Shown here: one piece after another, positions 25,006-33,280 of the stretch
How positions within the stretch are numbered: the stretch's first letter is position 1
Layout: every line of letters starts with the position of its first letter
From: Methanosarcinales archaeon
GTDB taxonomy: Archaea; Halobacteriota; Methanosarcinia; Methanosarcinales; Methanoperedenaceae
Length of the DNA stretch: 64,000 nt
Direction: 5' to 3'
Assembly (NCBI GenBank): GCA_905339155.1
Contig: CAJPFJ010000031.1
Coordinates: forward strand, 1-64,000
The notes under the pieces: model-generated
The model's input: the letters and a program-made list of their open reading frames with translations, nothing else
What the model was told of the DNA's origin: nothing
Databases searched by the model: none
Translations under genes and position numbers: made by a program

Positions 25006-25060
25006 TAAGTAACTTAAAGTATTTATAGGCGCAAGTATAAGAAATATAAGTTGCTTTAAG
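25006..25060. promoter_or_regulatory. Two operator-like repeats between glutaredoxin and hxlR-like genes
   Basis: TAAGTAACTTAAAG (25006-25019; its first 11 bases are a perfect palindrome) and TAAGTTGCTTTAAG (25047-25060) match at 11 of 14 positions, 27 bases apart, on either side of a TATA-like TTTATAGG. Candidate autoregulatory sites. Confidence 0.5.
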
Positions 25061-25068
25061 CGAAGAAA

Positions 25069-25440
25069 ATGACTTTACAAAAGGATAGTAACTGCATCTG
25101 CCCGCTTGGCGGAGTGATGGATATTATAAGCAAAAAATGGGCATTGCTGGTCATTAACACCATTGGCAACTCTCATAAGATAAGATACAGTGAGATAAGA
25201 GATGTTCTTGGAGAGATCAATTCCAAAGTACTTTCAGACAGGCTTAAAGAGCTTGAAAATGCAGGGCTGATTAAAAGGGAAGCCTATGCTGAAATACCGC
25301 CCAGGGTTGAATACTCGCTGACAGAAGATGGAAAAACGTTGCGGGAAGCTATAGTGCCTTTAATGAAATGGGTATATTCAAAGAATACTGAGAGAACAAA
25401 TACGCCCTGTGATATCGCATATTCGGAAACCCGGACTTAA
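25069..25440 (+). CDS. HxlR/DUF24-family transcriptional regulator
   Basis: 123 residues: winged helix with the HxlR pattern CPLGGVMDIISKKWALLVINTI, RYSEIRDVLGEINSKVLSDRLKELENAGLIKREAY and PPRVEYSLTEDGKTL. Three Cys (two in NCICPL at residues 8-10, one in TPCDIAY near the end); in HypR/YodB-type members an N-terminal Cys senses quinones, aldehydes or disulfide stress. Divergent from the glutaredoxin gene, consistent with thiol-stress control. The SD is weak and the start may be leaderless. Confidence 0.85.
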   Translation: MTLQKDSNCICPLGGVMDIISKKWALLVINTIGNSHKIRYSEIRDVLGEINSKVLSDRLKELENAGLIKREAYAEIPPRVEYSLTEDGKTLREAIVPLMKWVYSKNTERTNTPCDIAYSETRT

Positions 25441-25449
25441 AAATGAGCC

Positions 25450-25896
25450 TCATTCGGTTATCTTCCTAATCGGACACTTATTCATACTGTCCGAAAGTTT
25501 ATACAGGCCGAATAAAAGCAGCATAATAGAAGCTATTTCCAACCATAGGTTTTTGCCCAGAATGAAAGCCAGCGGTGCCGATATCCCCAGAAGAGATACC
25601 AGCAGGGGCGCACATATAGGACATGCAGAGGTGAAAAAACCTATAAACATGCCTGTAAATCCCACTTTTCCTGAGTTTTTCCTTCTCATTATTCTGAGAT
25701 TATAAGTGAAGATTGTAAGATAAATCCCTGATAGAACGGCCATAACAATTGTAAAAAGACCGTTGAGAGGGTTAATCTCCTCACCCATAATTAGATTGGC
25801 GGATACTCCATAAATATAAATCATAACTCCGGCAGAAAGCATAGCTAAAGCCAGATATGATCTGTTTTTTAAAACATTAATTATATTGTCTAACAT
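25450..25896 (-). CDS. Membrane protein with CPxC motif, putative thiol/electron carrier
   Basis: About 148 residues from ATG 25896; GGAG 10 bases before it decides against the TTG at 25908. Four hydrophobic segments. Between the second and third is FFTSACPICAPLLVSLLG, a CPxC pair at the edge of the membrane, in a context reminiscent of the CcdA/DsbD half-transporters and of other archaeal CPxC membrane proteins. Its convergent neighbour is the HxlR regulator, and the glutaredoxin gene is close: together a candidate trans-membrane thiol relay. Direct family assignment is not possible. Confidence 0.6.
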   Translation of the reverse strand: MLDNIINVLKNRSYLALAMLSAGVMIYIYGVSANLIMGEEINPLNGLFTIVMAVLSGIYLTIFTYNLRIMRRKNSGKVGFTGMFIGFFTSACPICAPLLVSLLGISAPLAFILGKNLWLEIASIMLLLFGLYKLSDSMNKCPIRKITE

Positions 25897-26070
25897 AAAT
25901 ATCTCCAAAAAGAATAGCTGCCCGGAAAGCAGGTAGTATTTCTGATTTCATGTTGCACATGCGCAATTATTTTTTTGCTCGTAATTTCCACCTCAACCAG
26001 GTATTCGAGTCGATTCGAATATACCCAGCGGGGTAATGAGTAAATATATCACTACCGATTATCTTTTTAA

Positions 26071-27033
26071 TCAATCCGTCTCTTTCACGAGCTTCATAGC
26101 CTTCGCAGCAGCAGGAACATAGCACATCTGCACCTCGTCACCAGGTCCAAGAAGAGCCAGCGGGTTCCCATCAACGTTAAGGCATGTGCCTTCGCGTATG
26201 CCTGTGACCACCACATTATCCGCCTCCCTGATACTGGAGGTCTTTGTTATTATAGGTTCCATTAGCAGTAACTCTTCTGCCCCGATGCTGAAATTCACAA
26301 GAGGCTCGCTGGTTATGGCAATCCCTGCAGGCAGACCCAGGGCTGCAGCTAATGAAGTGCCGCCTGCCAGTCCCTTGCCAAGATACCTTTTTTCAAGAGG
26401 AGCAGCGAAAAACTGACCAAAAACACCTTTGTGAATAAGTATACTCACAGGGGATTCACCTCTGCGTTTAATGAGTACCTCGGAATCCGTGGTTCCAGAT
26501 CTTGTAGGATGAGAGGGTTTCTTCCTTCCTTTCATGAACTCTGATGCGTTAACCTGTACCACCCTCCCTTCAACGGTTGTCAGGACTGTATCACCCAGGA
26601 CTACATCATTAAAACCGAGCCCTATCCCTTCCCCATTCAGAGAAGCCAGTATCCCTCCAACCTCCTGAACAGAGAAAGCAGACGGATCAAGCCTGTCAAT
26701 CTCCTGAGACCTTACAGTTATGAGTGGCCCGGCATTGGTGCTGCCTCCACCGACACCCAGGATGGGTGTGGCTGCGCCTGCTTTAAAGAGGCTAAATGCA
26801 ACATCCGACATGGTTCCATCGCCTCCTACCACAAGGATAGCGTCAACCCTTGAAGCCAGGTCAGCTGCAGCAGCGATAGTCGCTTCCCTTCTAACAAGGA
26901 GATGGGGACGGATAATGTGGCTTTCTTTGAATTTCGAAATTGCGCTGGACGCCACGTTTTCAATGAATGATCCGCCAGCGCCTGCCACCGTGTTCACTAT
27001 AACTCCAAGCTTTTTGATATTTAATCGATTCAT
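26071..27033 (-). CDS. ATP-NAD/AcoX kinase-like protein
   Basis: 320 residues. GVIVNTVAGAGGSF (N-terminal sheet and Gly loop), VVGGDGTMSDVAFSL (the GGDGT nucleotide motif, about residues 68-72) and GVGGGSTNAGPL place it in the NAD kinase/diacylglycerol kinase superfamily, close to archaeal ATP-NAD/AcoX kinase-like proteins of about this length. The C-terminal half, with REGTCLNVDGNPLALLGPGDEV, matches the beta-sandwich that carries the substrate. Substrate unknown (NAD, a lipid or a sugar). Monocistronic. Confidence 0.8.
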   Translation of the reverse strand: MNRLNIKKLGVIVNTVAGAGGSFIENVASSAISKFKESHIIRPHLLVRREATIAAAADLASRVDAILVVGGDGTMSDVAFSLFKAGAATPILGVGGGSTNAGPLITVRSQEIDRLDPSAFSVQEVGGILASLNGEGIGLGFNDVVLGDTVLTTVEGRVVQVNASEFMKGRKKPSHPTRSGTTDSEVLIKRRGESPVSILIHKGVFGQFFAAPLEKRYLGKGLAGGTSLAAALGLPAGIAITSEPLVNFSIGAEELLLMEPIITKTSSIREADNVVVTGIREGTCLNVDGNPLALLGPGDEVQMCYVPAAAKAMKLVKETD

Positions 27034-27153
27034 AATTTTATCCTTTTATCAGTTTCTAAATTTGTCATCTCACTGGTTTTAAATTCAACTCGTTTGTGTT
27101 CATTTTACTCACGACCTCCAAGAAGTTATCGTATATGATGTAAATTTTATTAA

Positions 27154-27168
27154 TGTCTGAAAAAGACA
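27154..27168 (+). promoter_or_regulatory. Palindrome upstream of SEC-C gene (copy 2)
   Basis: TGTCT-GAAAA-AGACA, 22 bases before ATG 27191. Same sequence and same spacing as on the minus strand at 19262-19276. Confidence 0.6.
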
Positions 27169-27190
27169 AATAAATGGAGGTAAAGCAAAT

Positions 27191-27277
27191 ATGGCTGGAT
27201 GTTGCACACCAAAAAAGACCTTTGTACCGAATGACGCATGCGCATGCGGATCAGGAAAGAAATTCAAGGATTGCTGA
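27191..27277 (+). CDS. SEC-C motif protein paralogue ending at UGA, 28 aa
   Basis: MAGCCTPKKTFVPNDACACG, then SGKKFKDC and TGA. The sister gene at 19141 continues TGC-GGA-AAG-AAA-TAA (C-G-K-K-stop) where this one has TGA-GGA-AAA-AAA-TAA, so the last metal-binding Cys of the CC pair is replaced by a stop while the downstream codons are kept. Ribosome binding site GGAGGT is intact. Probably a nonsense mutation; a reduced zinc site is the consequence. Confidence 0.6.
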   Translation: MAGCCTPKKTFVPNDACACGSGKKFKDC

Positions 27278-27343
27278 GGAAAAAATAATATAAGAAACTA
27301 TATATCATAAAAACTCAACTATCATTTTGGGGTGAATAATTTT

Positions 27344-27856
27344 ATGACTGCAAGAGAAGAATTAGAAAAGTTAGCAAAAGAATGTGAAGAATGTGCCGGT
27401 AAAGATGCAGCGTCTTTCGAAGAACATTTTGAGAAGTGTCCAGCTTGTCAGGAACGCAAGGCAAAAGCTGAAAAGCTCGCTCAGGTAGCAGACATGATGC
27501 AAATGCTGGCATCAAAACCCGAGGAGGACAGGCGTCAGATCCTGGGGGCACGGATGGAGCAATTTTCCGCCCTGCCTGAAGACAAAAGGATTGCCGCAAT
27601 AACCGACATGCTCGACGGGATAGCAGAACTGTCAGAAGAAGACAGGATCAAGGTTGTTAAAACCAGGACCGATCAAATGACAAAACTTCCAAAAGAGAAA
27701 CGAGAGGTACTGATGGGAACTTTGAAGAAAATAATGTCTACCTGGCCTGAAGAAAGGAAGATGATGGAAAAGCGTGCGATGATGGCTGCTACACAGGATT
27801 ATTTCATCCTGAAGAGAATGATGGTCCGGAATATGTTCAAGAAAATGCTGATGTGA
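27344..27856 (+). CDS. Charged helical protein with N-terminal Cys cluster, paralogue 1
   Basis: 170 residues from ATG 27344 (GGGGTGA upstream; the GTG at 27332 overlaps that site). N-terminus ECEECAGKDAASFEEHFEKCPACQERK holds four Cys with an intervening His, an anti-sigma-like or zinc-binding cluster. The rest is long charged helices: repeats of LPEDKR/LSEEDR at about residues 75-130 and a basic, Met-rich end. A TATA-like AACTATATATC lies about 40 bases upstream. A close paralogue is at 39607 with the same N-terminal pattern. Function unknown. Confidence 0.65.
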   Translation: MTAREELEKLAKECEECAGKDAASFEEHFEKCPACQERKAKAEKLAQVADMMQMLASKPEEDRRQILGARMEQFSALPEDKRIAAITDMLDGIAELSEEDRIKVVKTRTDQMTKLPKEKREVLMGTLKKIMSTWPEERKMMEKRAMMAATQDYFILKRMMVRNMFKKMLM

Positions 27857-27887
27857 TTAATTTATTTGTTTTTTGGAGGAATTTGAA

Positions 27888-28106
27888 ATGCCAGTTGATG
27901 ATACAAAAGAAAATCTGGCTATCTGCATGAATTACTGCGGAACATGTCCAAGTCTGCCGTATCCCCCACAGCCAATGCTGTTCTGCGCAAGGGGTAAATC
28001 GCCAGAAAAAATCGTAAAAAAAGGCTGCAAATGTCCTGCATGCCTTGTTTATGCCAGATATAAGCTGCAGGAAATGTACTTCTGTGACATTGGGAAAGCC
28101 CCTTAA
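27888..28106 (+). CDS. DUF2769 family protein, 72 aa
   Basis: From ATG 27888 (GGAGGAA upstream). The pattern NLAICMNYCGTCPSLPYPPQ with Cys16, Cys20 and Cys23, then MLFCARGKS and KGCKCPACLVY, and YFCDIGKAP at the end, is that of DUF2769, a small archaeal Cys-rich domain that probably binds metal or Fe-S. Co-directional with the gene at 27344 and 31 bases behind its stop. Confidence 0.75.
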   Translation: MPVDDTKENLAICMNYCGTCPSLPYPPQPMLFCARGKSPEKIVKKGCKCPACLVYARYKLQEMYFCDIGKAP

Positions 28107-28201
28107 GAAAAGGACTTAATGCAAATATGCATTAAATTTCGGTGAGCGTAAAAGATATCAAAATGAAAAGCGAACACTAATAAAGGGAGGTGACAGAGAA
28201 C

Positions 28202-28303
28202 ATGGCTGAAAAGCAATACAAGTGTAATATGTGTGGTGCTACATTCAAGTCTGAATCAGAGCTAATGGAGCATGCAAAGAAAGAACATAAAAAGTCCGAA
28301 TAA
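28202..28303 (+). CDS. Small C2H2 zinc-finger protein, 33 aa
   Basis: YKCNMCGATFKSESELMEHAKKEH is a single C2H2 finger (Cys-x2-Cys-x12-His-x4-His). AAAGGGAGGTGA (28183-28194) is an excellent ribosome binding site. Archaea encode several such one-finger proteins; they may bind DNA, RNA or another protein. The next reading frame (TSUP) begins inside its last 32 bases. Confidence 0.75.
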   Translation: MAEKQYKCNMCGATFKSESELMEHAKKEHKKSE

Positions 28304-29083
28304 GAAGTTTGAGAAGAGTGAAAGTTATATTAAAATCGCACTCTGGCGGGAGAAATTAGAGTCTGTAGATTCAAAAAGTGACGATTTCATGCTTAAGAGA
28401 ATATCAGATAAAGCACTTGAATACGAGAACTATTTGATTCTCCTCTTAATCCCGATTTTTCTTTTAATCCTGACAGGTCTTGTCAGAGGAGATGTTGGCT
28501 ACTGGACTGAATTCTGGTGGATGTTCCCTGTTTCCATCGTGATTGCAACTGTCGTAAATACGGTAGGTATTAGCAGCGCGGCGCTTTTTGTTCCCTTTTT
28601 TGCACTTGTATTCCCTGCACTTGCATTTGGTCTCACTCCGGGGGGCAGAGCATGATGCTCGGACTGATAACGGAATCATTCGGGATATCCAGCTCCACAA
28701 TGGCATTCATGCGATTTGGTCTCGTAGATAAGAAAATAGCTTTTCGCTCGCTCACCGGAGCAGTGCCTGTTGTTATAATTTCTTCGGTTGTATCCTTCTA
28801 TTTCCCGGAAAAAATGATCTATTTTCTCATAAGCCTTGCATTGCTCATTTCGGTCTATTCTTTAGGGCATGCGGAAAGGATCAGGGCATTTGCAGAAGAA
28901 CTGGCATCCAAAAACAGCCTTACCCTCACACATCAGCATAAGGCAACTCCAGAAAATGTCACGCTTACAGACAGGAATGGAAAAGTTTACAATTATTGTA
29001 TATGCGCGCACAGAATAAGATTATTCGGTTATTCTCTGGGAGGTATCAAATCATACGGAGATCACACATGTTTAGGGAGGTGA
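28272..29083 (+). pseudogene. TSUP family permease broken by a frameshift at a G run
   Basis: Two frames together make one TauE/SafE protein. Frame 1 (28272-28655) gives a basic N-terminus, two membrane segments and VFPALAFGLTPGG; frame 2 (28652-29083) continues with MMLGLITESFGISSSTMAFMRFGLVDKK, two further segments and a soluble tail. The break is in CCGGGGGG (28637-28644): a seventh G would give LTPGGQSMMLGLITES, matching the family (TPxQ...GLITESFG). Possible starts are ATG 28272 or ATG 28390. A soluble tail of about 55 residues with Cys (YNYCICAH and DHTCLG) is an uncommon addition to this family. Confidence 0.7.
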
Positions 29084-29090
29084 AAAGAAA

Positions 29091-29207
29091 ATGGAGAAGA
29101 CAAGGATAACGTTGATCGATTATGTTGAATCTCAATTTCAGGAAAAAGAAATGGATCTGAGAAACTTTATATCACAAAAATTACATTCTTTTCATCATAA
29201 GGAGTGA
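29091..29207 (+). CDS. Hypothetical 38-aa protein
   Basis: AGGGAGGTGA, then ATG 29091: a good ribosome binding site, overlapping the end of the TSUP frame (stop 29083). Product is a charged helix (LIDYVESQFQEKEMDLRNFI). It ends four bases before the aldehyde dehydrogenase start and is in the same operon. Possibly a leader or a small regulatory protein. Confidence 0.5.
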   Translation: MEKTRITLIDYVESQFQEKEMDLRNFISQKLHSFHHKE

Positions 29208-29211
29208 TTCC

Positions 29212-30705
29212 ATGGTAGAAAAATACAGGATGTTTATCGGCGGAAGATGGGTAGAGTCATCATCGAGAGAAACTTTTGATGTCAGGAACCCTGCCACCGA
29301 GGAAGTGATCGCAAATGTTCCGCTGGGCACAAAAGAAGATGCAAAATCCGCTATAGATGCAGCAAGAGAGACATTTGATAGCGGCGCCTGGTCGAACAAA
29401 ACTCCGGCAGAACGCTCCCTGATTCTCTGGAAGCTTGCAGCCCTTGTTGAGGCCAATGCCCGGAAAATCGCCACACTGGAATCGATGAACGTGGGAAAGA
29501 CGATCAAATACAGCAGGGATTCTGATCTTCCCTTCATCATTGATAATCTGAGGTTTTTTGCAGGCGCGGCGAGGCTACTTGAAGGCAAGTCCGCATCCGA
29601 ATATTCGGGGCTGGGCACAAGCATTATCAGAAGAGAGCCCATTGGCGTTGTGGTCGGGGTGGTCCCCTGGAATTATCCCTTATACATAGCTGTATGGAAG
29701 ATGGCTCCAGCGCTGGCTGCAGGTAACACGGTTGTCATTAAACCTGCAAGTCTTACGCCATTGACGCTGCTTGAGTTCGCGAAACTGGCGCAGATCGCCG
29801 GAGTGCCTGACGGTGTTTTGAATGTTGTTACAGGTCCGGGCGAGGTCATAGGAGAAGAGCTCGCAACCAGTCCCAACGTTGATATGATCTCGCTAACAGG
29901 CGATACTTCCACAGGAAAGAAGATCATGCAGATGGCTTCCGGCAACCTGAAGAAAGTCCATTTGGAACTTGGAGGAAAAGCCCCATTCATAGTTCTGGAC
30001 GATGCGAACATAGATGCTGCAACAGAAGGGGCTGTGGTCGCAGCCTTCTGGAACAGCGGGCAGGATTGTACTGCTGCTACAAGGGTTTACGTTCATGAGA
30101 GCATCCACGATGAATTTGTCAAACTGCTTGTGGAAAAGGCGCAAAATATCAGGATCGGCGATCCCCTTGATGAGAGAACAGACATGGGGCCCCTGGTATC
30201 AGGGAAACAGAGGGAACGGATAGAAGTGTACGTCAGATCAGGAATAGAAGAGGGCGCAAATCTTGTCCATGGAGGAAAAAGACCTGAAAACTTGAAGAAG
30301 GGGTACTTTTTTGAACCCACCATTTTTACAGGTGTTGAGCAGAAGATGAGGATATGCCAGGAAGAAATCTTTGGTCCTGTATTGTCAGTATCCGGTTTTT
30401 CTACTGTTGACGAGGCGGTAGAAAAAGCAAATGATGTAATTTACGGGCTTGCCTCTTCGGTATGGGGAAAAGATATAACAGACCTTGTCAGGATAGCGAA
30501 CAGGCTGAAATACGGAACTGTCTGGATAAACGAGCACGGAGTATTAACTTCAGAAACCCCTCACGGCGGCTTTAAACAGAGCGGTTTTGGAAAAGACCTT
30601 TCATTATACTCGTTTGAGGAATACACCCAGGTCAAGCATATTTACATAGACCAGACAGGTTCGGTCAGGAAGCCCTGGTACTATACGGTTTACGGTGAAA
30701 AATAA
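29212..30705 (+). CDS. NAD(P)-dependent aldehyde dehydrogenase
   Basis: 497 residues, full-length ALDH superfamily: VPWNYPLYIAVWKMAPALAAGNTVV, the NAD loop GDTSTGKKIM, catalytic Glu in HLELGGKAPF (about residue 251) and catalytic Cys in NSGQDCTAATRV (about residue 286), then EEIFGPVLSV and the C-terminal HGGFKQSGFGKD. Closest-looking groups are betaine-aldehyde/aminobutyraldehyde dehydrogenases, which oxidise amino aldehydes to amino acids. The adjacent aminomutase-like PLP enzyme and saccharopine-dehydrogenase-like protein make an amino-aldehyde substrate plausible. First large gene of the operon. Confidence 0.9.
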   Translation: MVEKYRMFIGGRWVESSSRETFDVRNPATEEVIANVPLGTKEDAKSAIDAARETFDSGAWSNKTPAERSLILWKLAALVEANARKIATLESMNVGKTIKYSRDSDLPFIIDNLRFFAGAARLLEGKSASEYSGLGTSIIRREPIGVVVGVVPWNYPLYIAVWKMAPALAAGNTVVIKPASLTPLTLLEFAKLAQIAGVPDGVLNVVTGPGEVIGEELATSPNVDMISLTGDTSTGKKIMQMASGNLKKVHLELGGKAPFIVLDDANIDAATEGAVVAAFWNSGQDCTAATRVYVHESIHDEFVKLLVEKAQNIRIGDPLDERTDMGPLVSGKQRERIEVYVRSGIEEGANLVHGGKRPENLKKGYFFEPTIFTGVEQKMRICQEEIFGPVLSVSGFSTVDEAVEKANDVIYGLASSVWGKDITDLVRIANRLKYGTVWINEHGVLTSETPHGGFKQSGFGKDLSLYSFEEYTQVKHIYIDQTGSVRKPWYYTVYGEK

Positions 30706-30735
30706 ATAAAATATTCAAAATTTTGGAGAAAAGAC

Positions 30736-32052
30736 ATGGCAGAAAAATTAAAACTGGAAAGATCGATGGAGCTGTATAAAGAAGCGTCGAAAATCATCCC
30801 CGCCGGTGTTGGATCAAATGCAAGGCTAATGAAAAGTGCCTGCCACGAGTTCGGACCATGCAGCATTTTCATTGAAAAAGCAGTCGGCTCTCATATCTGG
30901 GACGTGGATGGCAACGAATATATTGATTACAGGCTGGGCTACGGACCTGTCATAATCGGTCACAGCTATAAAGAAATACATGACGCTGTGCACCTTGCTG
31001 ATGAAAAAGGTCTGGTCTACGCTTCGGATAATGAGCTTATGATCGAAGTCGCAAAAACGATATGCAGGTTTGTACCTTCGGTTAAGATGCTCAGGTTCGC
31101 AAGCTCAGGAACAGAGGCAACGATGGGAGCGATACGGGTCGCCAAGGCATTTACAACAAAAGACAAGATAATAAAATTCGAAGGTCATTATCACGGCTGG
31201 CACGATGCTGTGTCATTCTCTACGAAACCCGGATATCACTGCGCAAAGGAAGCCATCCCCGCTTCCCTGGGTATTTCGAAGGGGATGTCGAATTATACGC
31301 TGGTGTGCGAGTGGAACAATTTCGAATCAATAGAAAGTAAAGTTAAGGATAATTACAAGGATGTCGCAGCTATAATCACCGAACCTGTGATGGGCAACGC
31401 TTCTGCAATCCCTCCAAATGAGGGATATTTGAAGTATCTCAGGGAACTCTGCGACGAATATGGCATCCTTCTTATTTTCGATGAAGTAAAGACAGGGTTC
31501 AGGCTTGGAAAAGGGGGTGCTCAGGGGCTCTTCAATGTGACTCCCGATCTATCTACTTTTGCCAAATCCATGGGCAATGGGTATCCAATAGCCGCTTTCG
31601 GAGGGAGAAAAGATATAATGGAGCTCATCGGACCCGGAAAGGTCATGCACGGCGGCACATATTCTGCGAATCCGGTTTCACTTACCGCATGTAAGGCTAC
31701 TTTGAAAGAACTGGATAAAAGCAGTGTCTGGGAAAGCCTCTACAGCTACGGGAAAAAGATGATGAAGGGCATAGATGAGATCCTTAAAGACCGTAAGATC
31801 CCCCATGTGGTACACGGCTTTCCAACGATGTTCCAGTTCCTCTTCACAGATAAAGAAAGAATCACTGCCTACAGAGACCTCGGTTTTTGTGATATGAAAA
31901 TGTTCACAAAACTGCAATATGAGCTATTAAAGAGAGGAGTGATGGTCGATGAAGACGGCGAGGAAGCGATATACACTTCATTTTCGCATTCATCAGGTGA
32001 CCTGAACCGAACACTGGAGGCTCTGGATGATGCTCTCGGTGATTTGAAATGA
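30736..32052 (+). CDS. Class III aminotransferase, glutamate-1-semialdehyde aminomutase-like
   Basis: 438 residues of the PLP fold-type I subgroup II: GVGSNARL, RFASSGTEATMGAIRVAK (phosphate loop), FEGHYHGWHDAV, the cofactor Asp in LLIFDEVKTGFRLG and the Schiff-base Lys in TFAKSMGNGYPIAAF (about residue 278). Closest in pattern to HemL-type aminomutases, but the operon lacks other tetrapyrrole genes, so a different amino-transfer or 1,2-amino shift is likely. It overlaps the next gene by four bases (ATGA). Confidence 0.85.
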   Translation: MAEKLKLERSMELYKEASKIIPAGVGSNARLMKSACHEFGPCSIFIEKAVGSHIWDVDGNEYIDYRLGYGPVIIGHSYKEIHDAVHLADEKGLVYASDNELMIEVAKTICRFVPSVKMLRFASSGTEATMGAIRVAKAFTTKDKIIKFEGHYHGWHDAVSFSTKPGYHCAKEAIPASLGISKGMSNYTLVCEWNNFESIESKVKDNYKDVAAIITEPVMGNASAIPPNEGYLKYLRELCDEYGILLIFDEVKTGFRLGKGGAQGLFNVTPDLSTFAKSMGNGYPIAAFGGRKDIMELIGPGKVMHGGTYSANPVSLTACKATLKELDKSSVWESLYSYGKKMMKGIDEILKDRKIPHVVHGFPTMFQFLFTDKERITAYRDLGFCDMKMFTKLQYELLKRGVMVDEDGEEAIYTSFSHSSGDLNRTLEALDDALGDLK

Positions 32053-33242
32053 AAATTGTGGTTCTGGGCGGATACGGGGAAATGGGGAGGATAACGGTAA
32101 TCGATCTATTCGAAACATTCAAGGGAAAAATAGTCGTTGCCGGAAGAAATGAAGACAAAGCAAAAGCGTTTGCAGAATCCTTCAAAAGCAATAATATAGA
32201 ATGGGCAGGAGCAGATGCCGATGAGCCTCAGGAATTGATAGAACTTCTAAGAGGTTCTGATGTTGTAATCAACGCAACACAGTACACCACGAATTTACAG
32301 GTAATGGAAGCTGCACTTTCCGCAGAAACGAATTACGTTGATCTGGGCGGCCTGTTCCACATGACAAAAAAGCAGTTGAAATTGAATAACAGTTTCAAGA
32401 ACAAAGGTAAGATTGCAGTCGCTGGATGCGGCGCAACGCCAGGAATAACAAACATAATGGCTGCCTATGGTTCAGGATTACTTGATACAATAGACTCCAT
32501 ACATGTGCAGTTCGCTGACATGGATTATACGAAGTATGATATGCCGTTTGTGGTTCCCTATTCGATGCGTACGATATTCGATGAATTTTCAATGGAACCG
32601 GCAGTATTCTCCGGCGGAAAATTAAAGTATGTGAAACCTATCAGCGGGGAGGAAGAAATTGAGTTTCCACCGCCCGTGAACAGAGCAACTTGTTTTTATA
32701 CCCTCCATTCCGAAGTTGCCACATTCCCTTCATCGTTCAAAGATAAAGGTATCAAGAATTGCAGCTTTAAAGGCGGTTTCCCGAAGGAGTTCGTTGAGAA
32801 AATAAAGTTCCTCATAGACACAGGTTTTGCATCAACAACTCCTGTGAAATATAAGAACATTGATGTTGTACCCCTTGACTTTACCGTGAGTCTGCTGAAC
32901 AGGTTTATTCCGGAAAAAGACAGGATAAAAGATGTGGAGTTCCTGAGAGTGGAATTGAGAGGAAAACGCGAACGAAAGAAAAAGAATGTTGCAGTATACT
33001 GTGAATCAAGATCAAATTCAAAATGGAATATACCGGCAGGCACCTGGGATACAGGCGTACCGCCGTCAATAATCGCCCAGATGATTGCTGAAAATAAAAT
33101 TGAAAAGCGCGGTGTTGTGCCTCCTGAACTGTGTATATGTCCCGAATTGTTTTTTGGGGAGTTGGCAAAACGCGAAATTTATCTTTCATTTCAGGAGAAC
33201 CAGGAAAGAATACGAAGTCTCACTGGTGCAAAAAGACATTAA
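32049..33242 (+). CDS. Saccharopine dehydrogenase-like protein
   Basis: 397 residues. Rossmann start MKIVVLGGYGEMGRITVIDL and VVAGRNEDKAKAFA, DADEPQELIELLRGSDVVINA and AVAGCGATPGITNIMA, then the substrate-binding half. The family includes saccharopine reductase and homospermidine/carboxyspermidine enzymes, which join or split an amino acid and an amino aldehyde by reductive amination. With the aldehyde dehydrogenase and PLP enzyme directly upstream, an N-alkylated amino acid or polyamine-like product is possible. The C-terminus contains ELCICPEL of unknown meaning. Confidence 0.85.
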   Translation: MKIVVLGGYGEMGRITVIDLFETFKGKIVVAGRNEDKAKAFAESFKSNNIEWAGADADEPQELIELLRGSDVVINATQYTTNLQVMEAALSAETNYVDLGGLFHMTKKQLKLNNSFKNKGKIAVAGCGATPGITNIMAAYGSGLLDTIDSIHVQFADMDYTKYDMPFVVPYSMRTIFDEFSMEPAVFSGGKLKYVKPISGEEEIEFPPPVNRATCFYTLHSEVATFPSSFKDKGIKNCSFKGGFPKEFVEKIKFLIDTGFASTTPVKYKNIDVVPLDFTVSLLNRFIPEKDRIKDVEFLRVELRGKRERKKKNVAVYCESRSNSKWNIPAGTWDTGVPPSIIAQMIAENKIEKRGVVPPELCICPELFFGELAKREIYLSFQENQERIRSLTGAKRH

Positions 33243-33280
33243 GACATGTAATAACTATGAAGAATGATGGGGAGAGGTGA

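Noticed and set aside
27275-27277. UGA as selenocysteine in the SEC-C protein
   Set aside because: Selenocysteine is known from few archaeal groups and no SECIS-like element or sel gene is visible; kept only as a mutation of interest.
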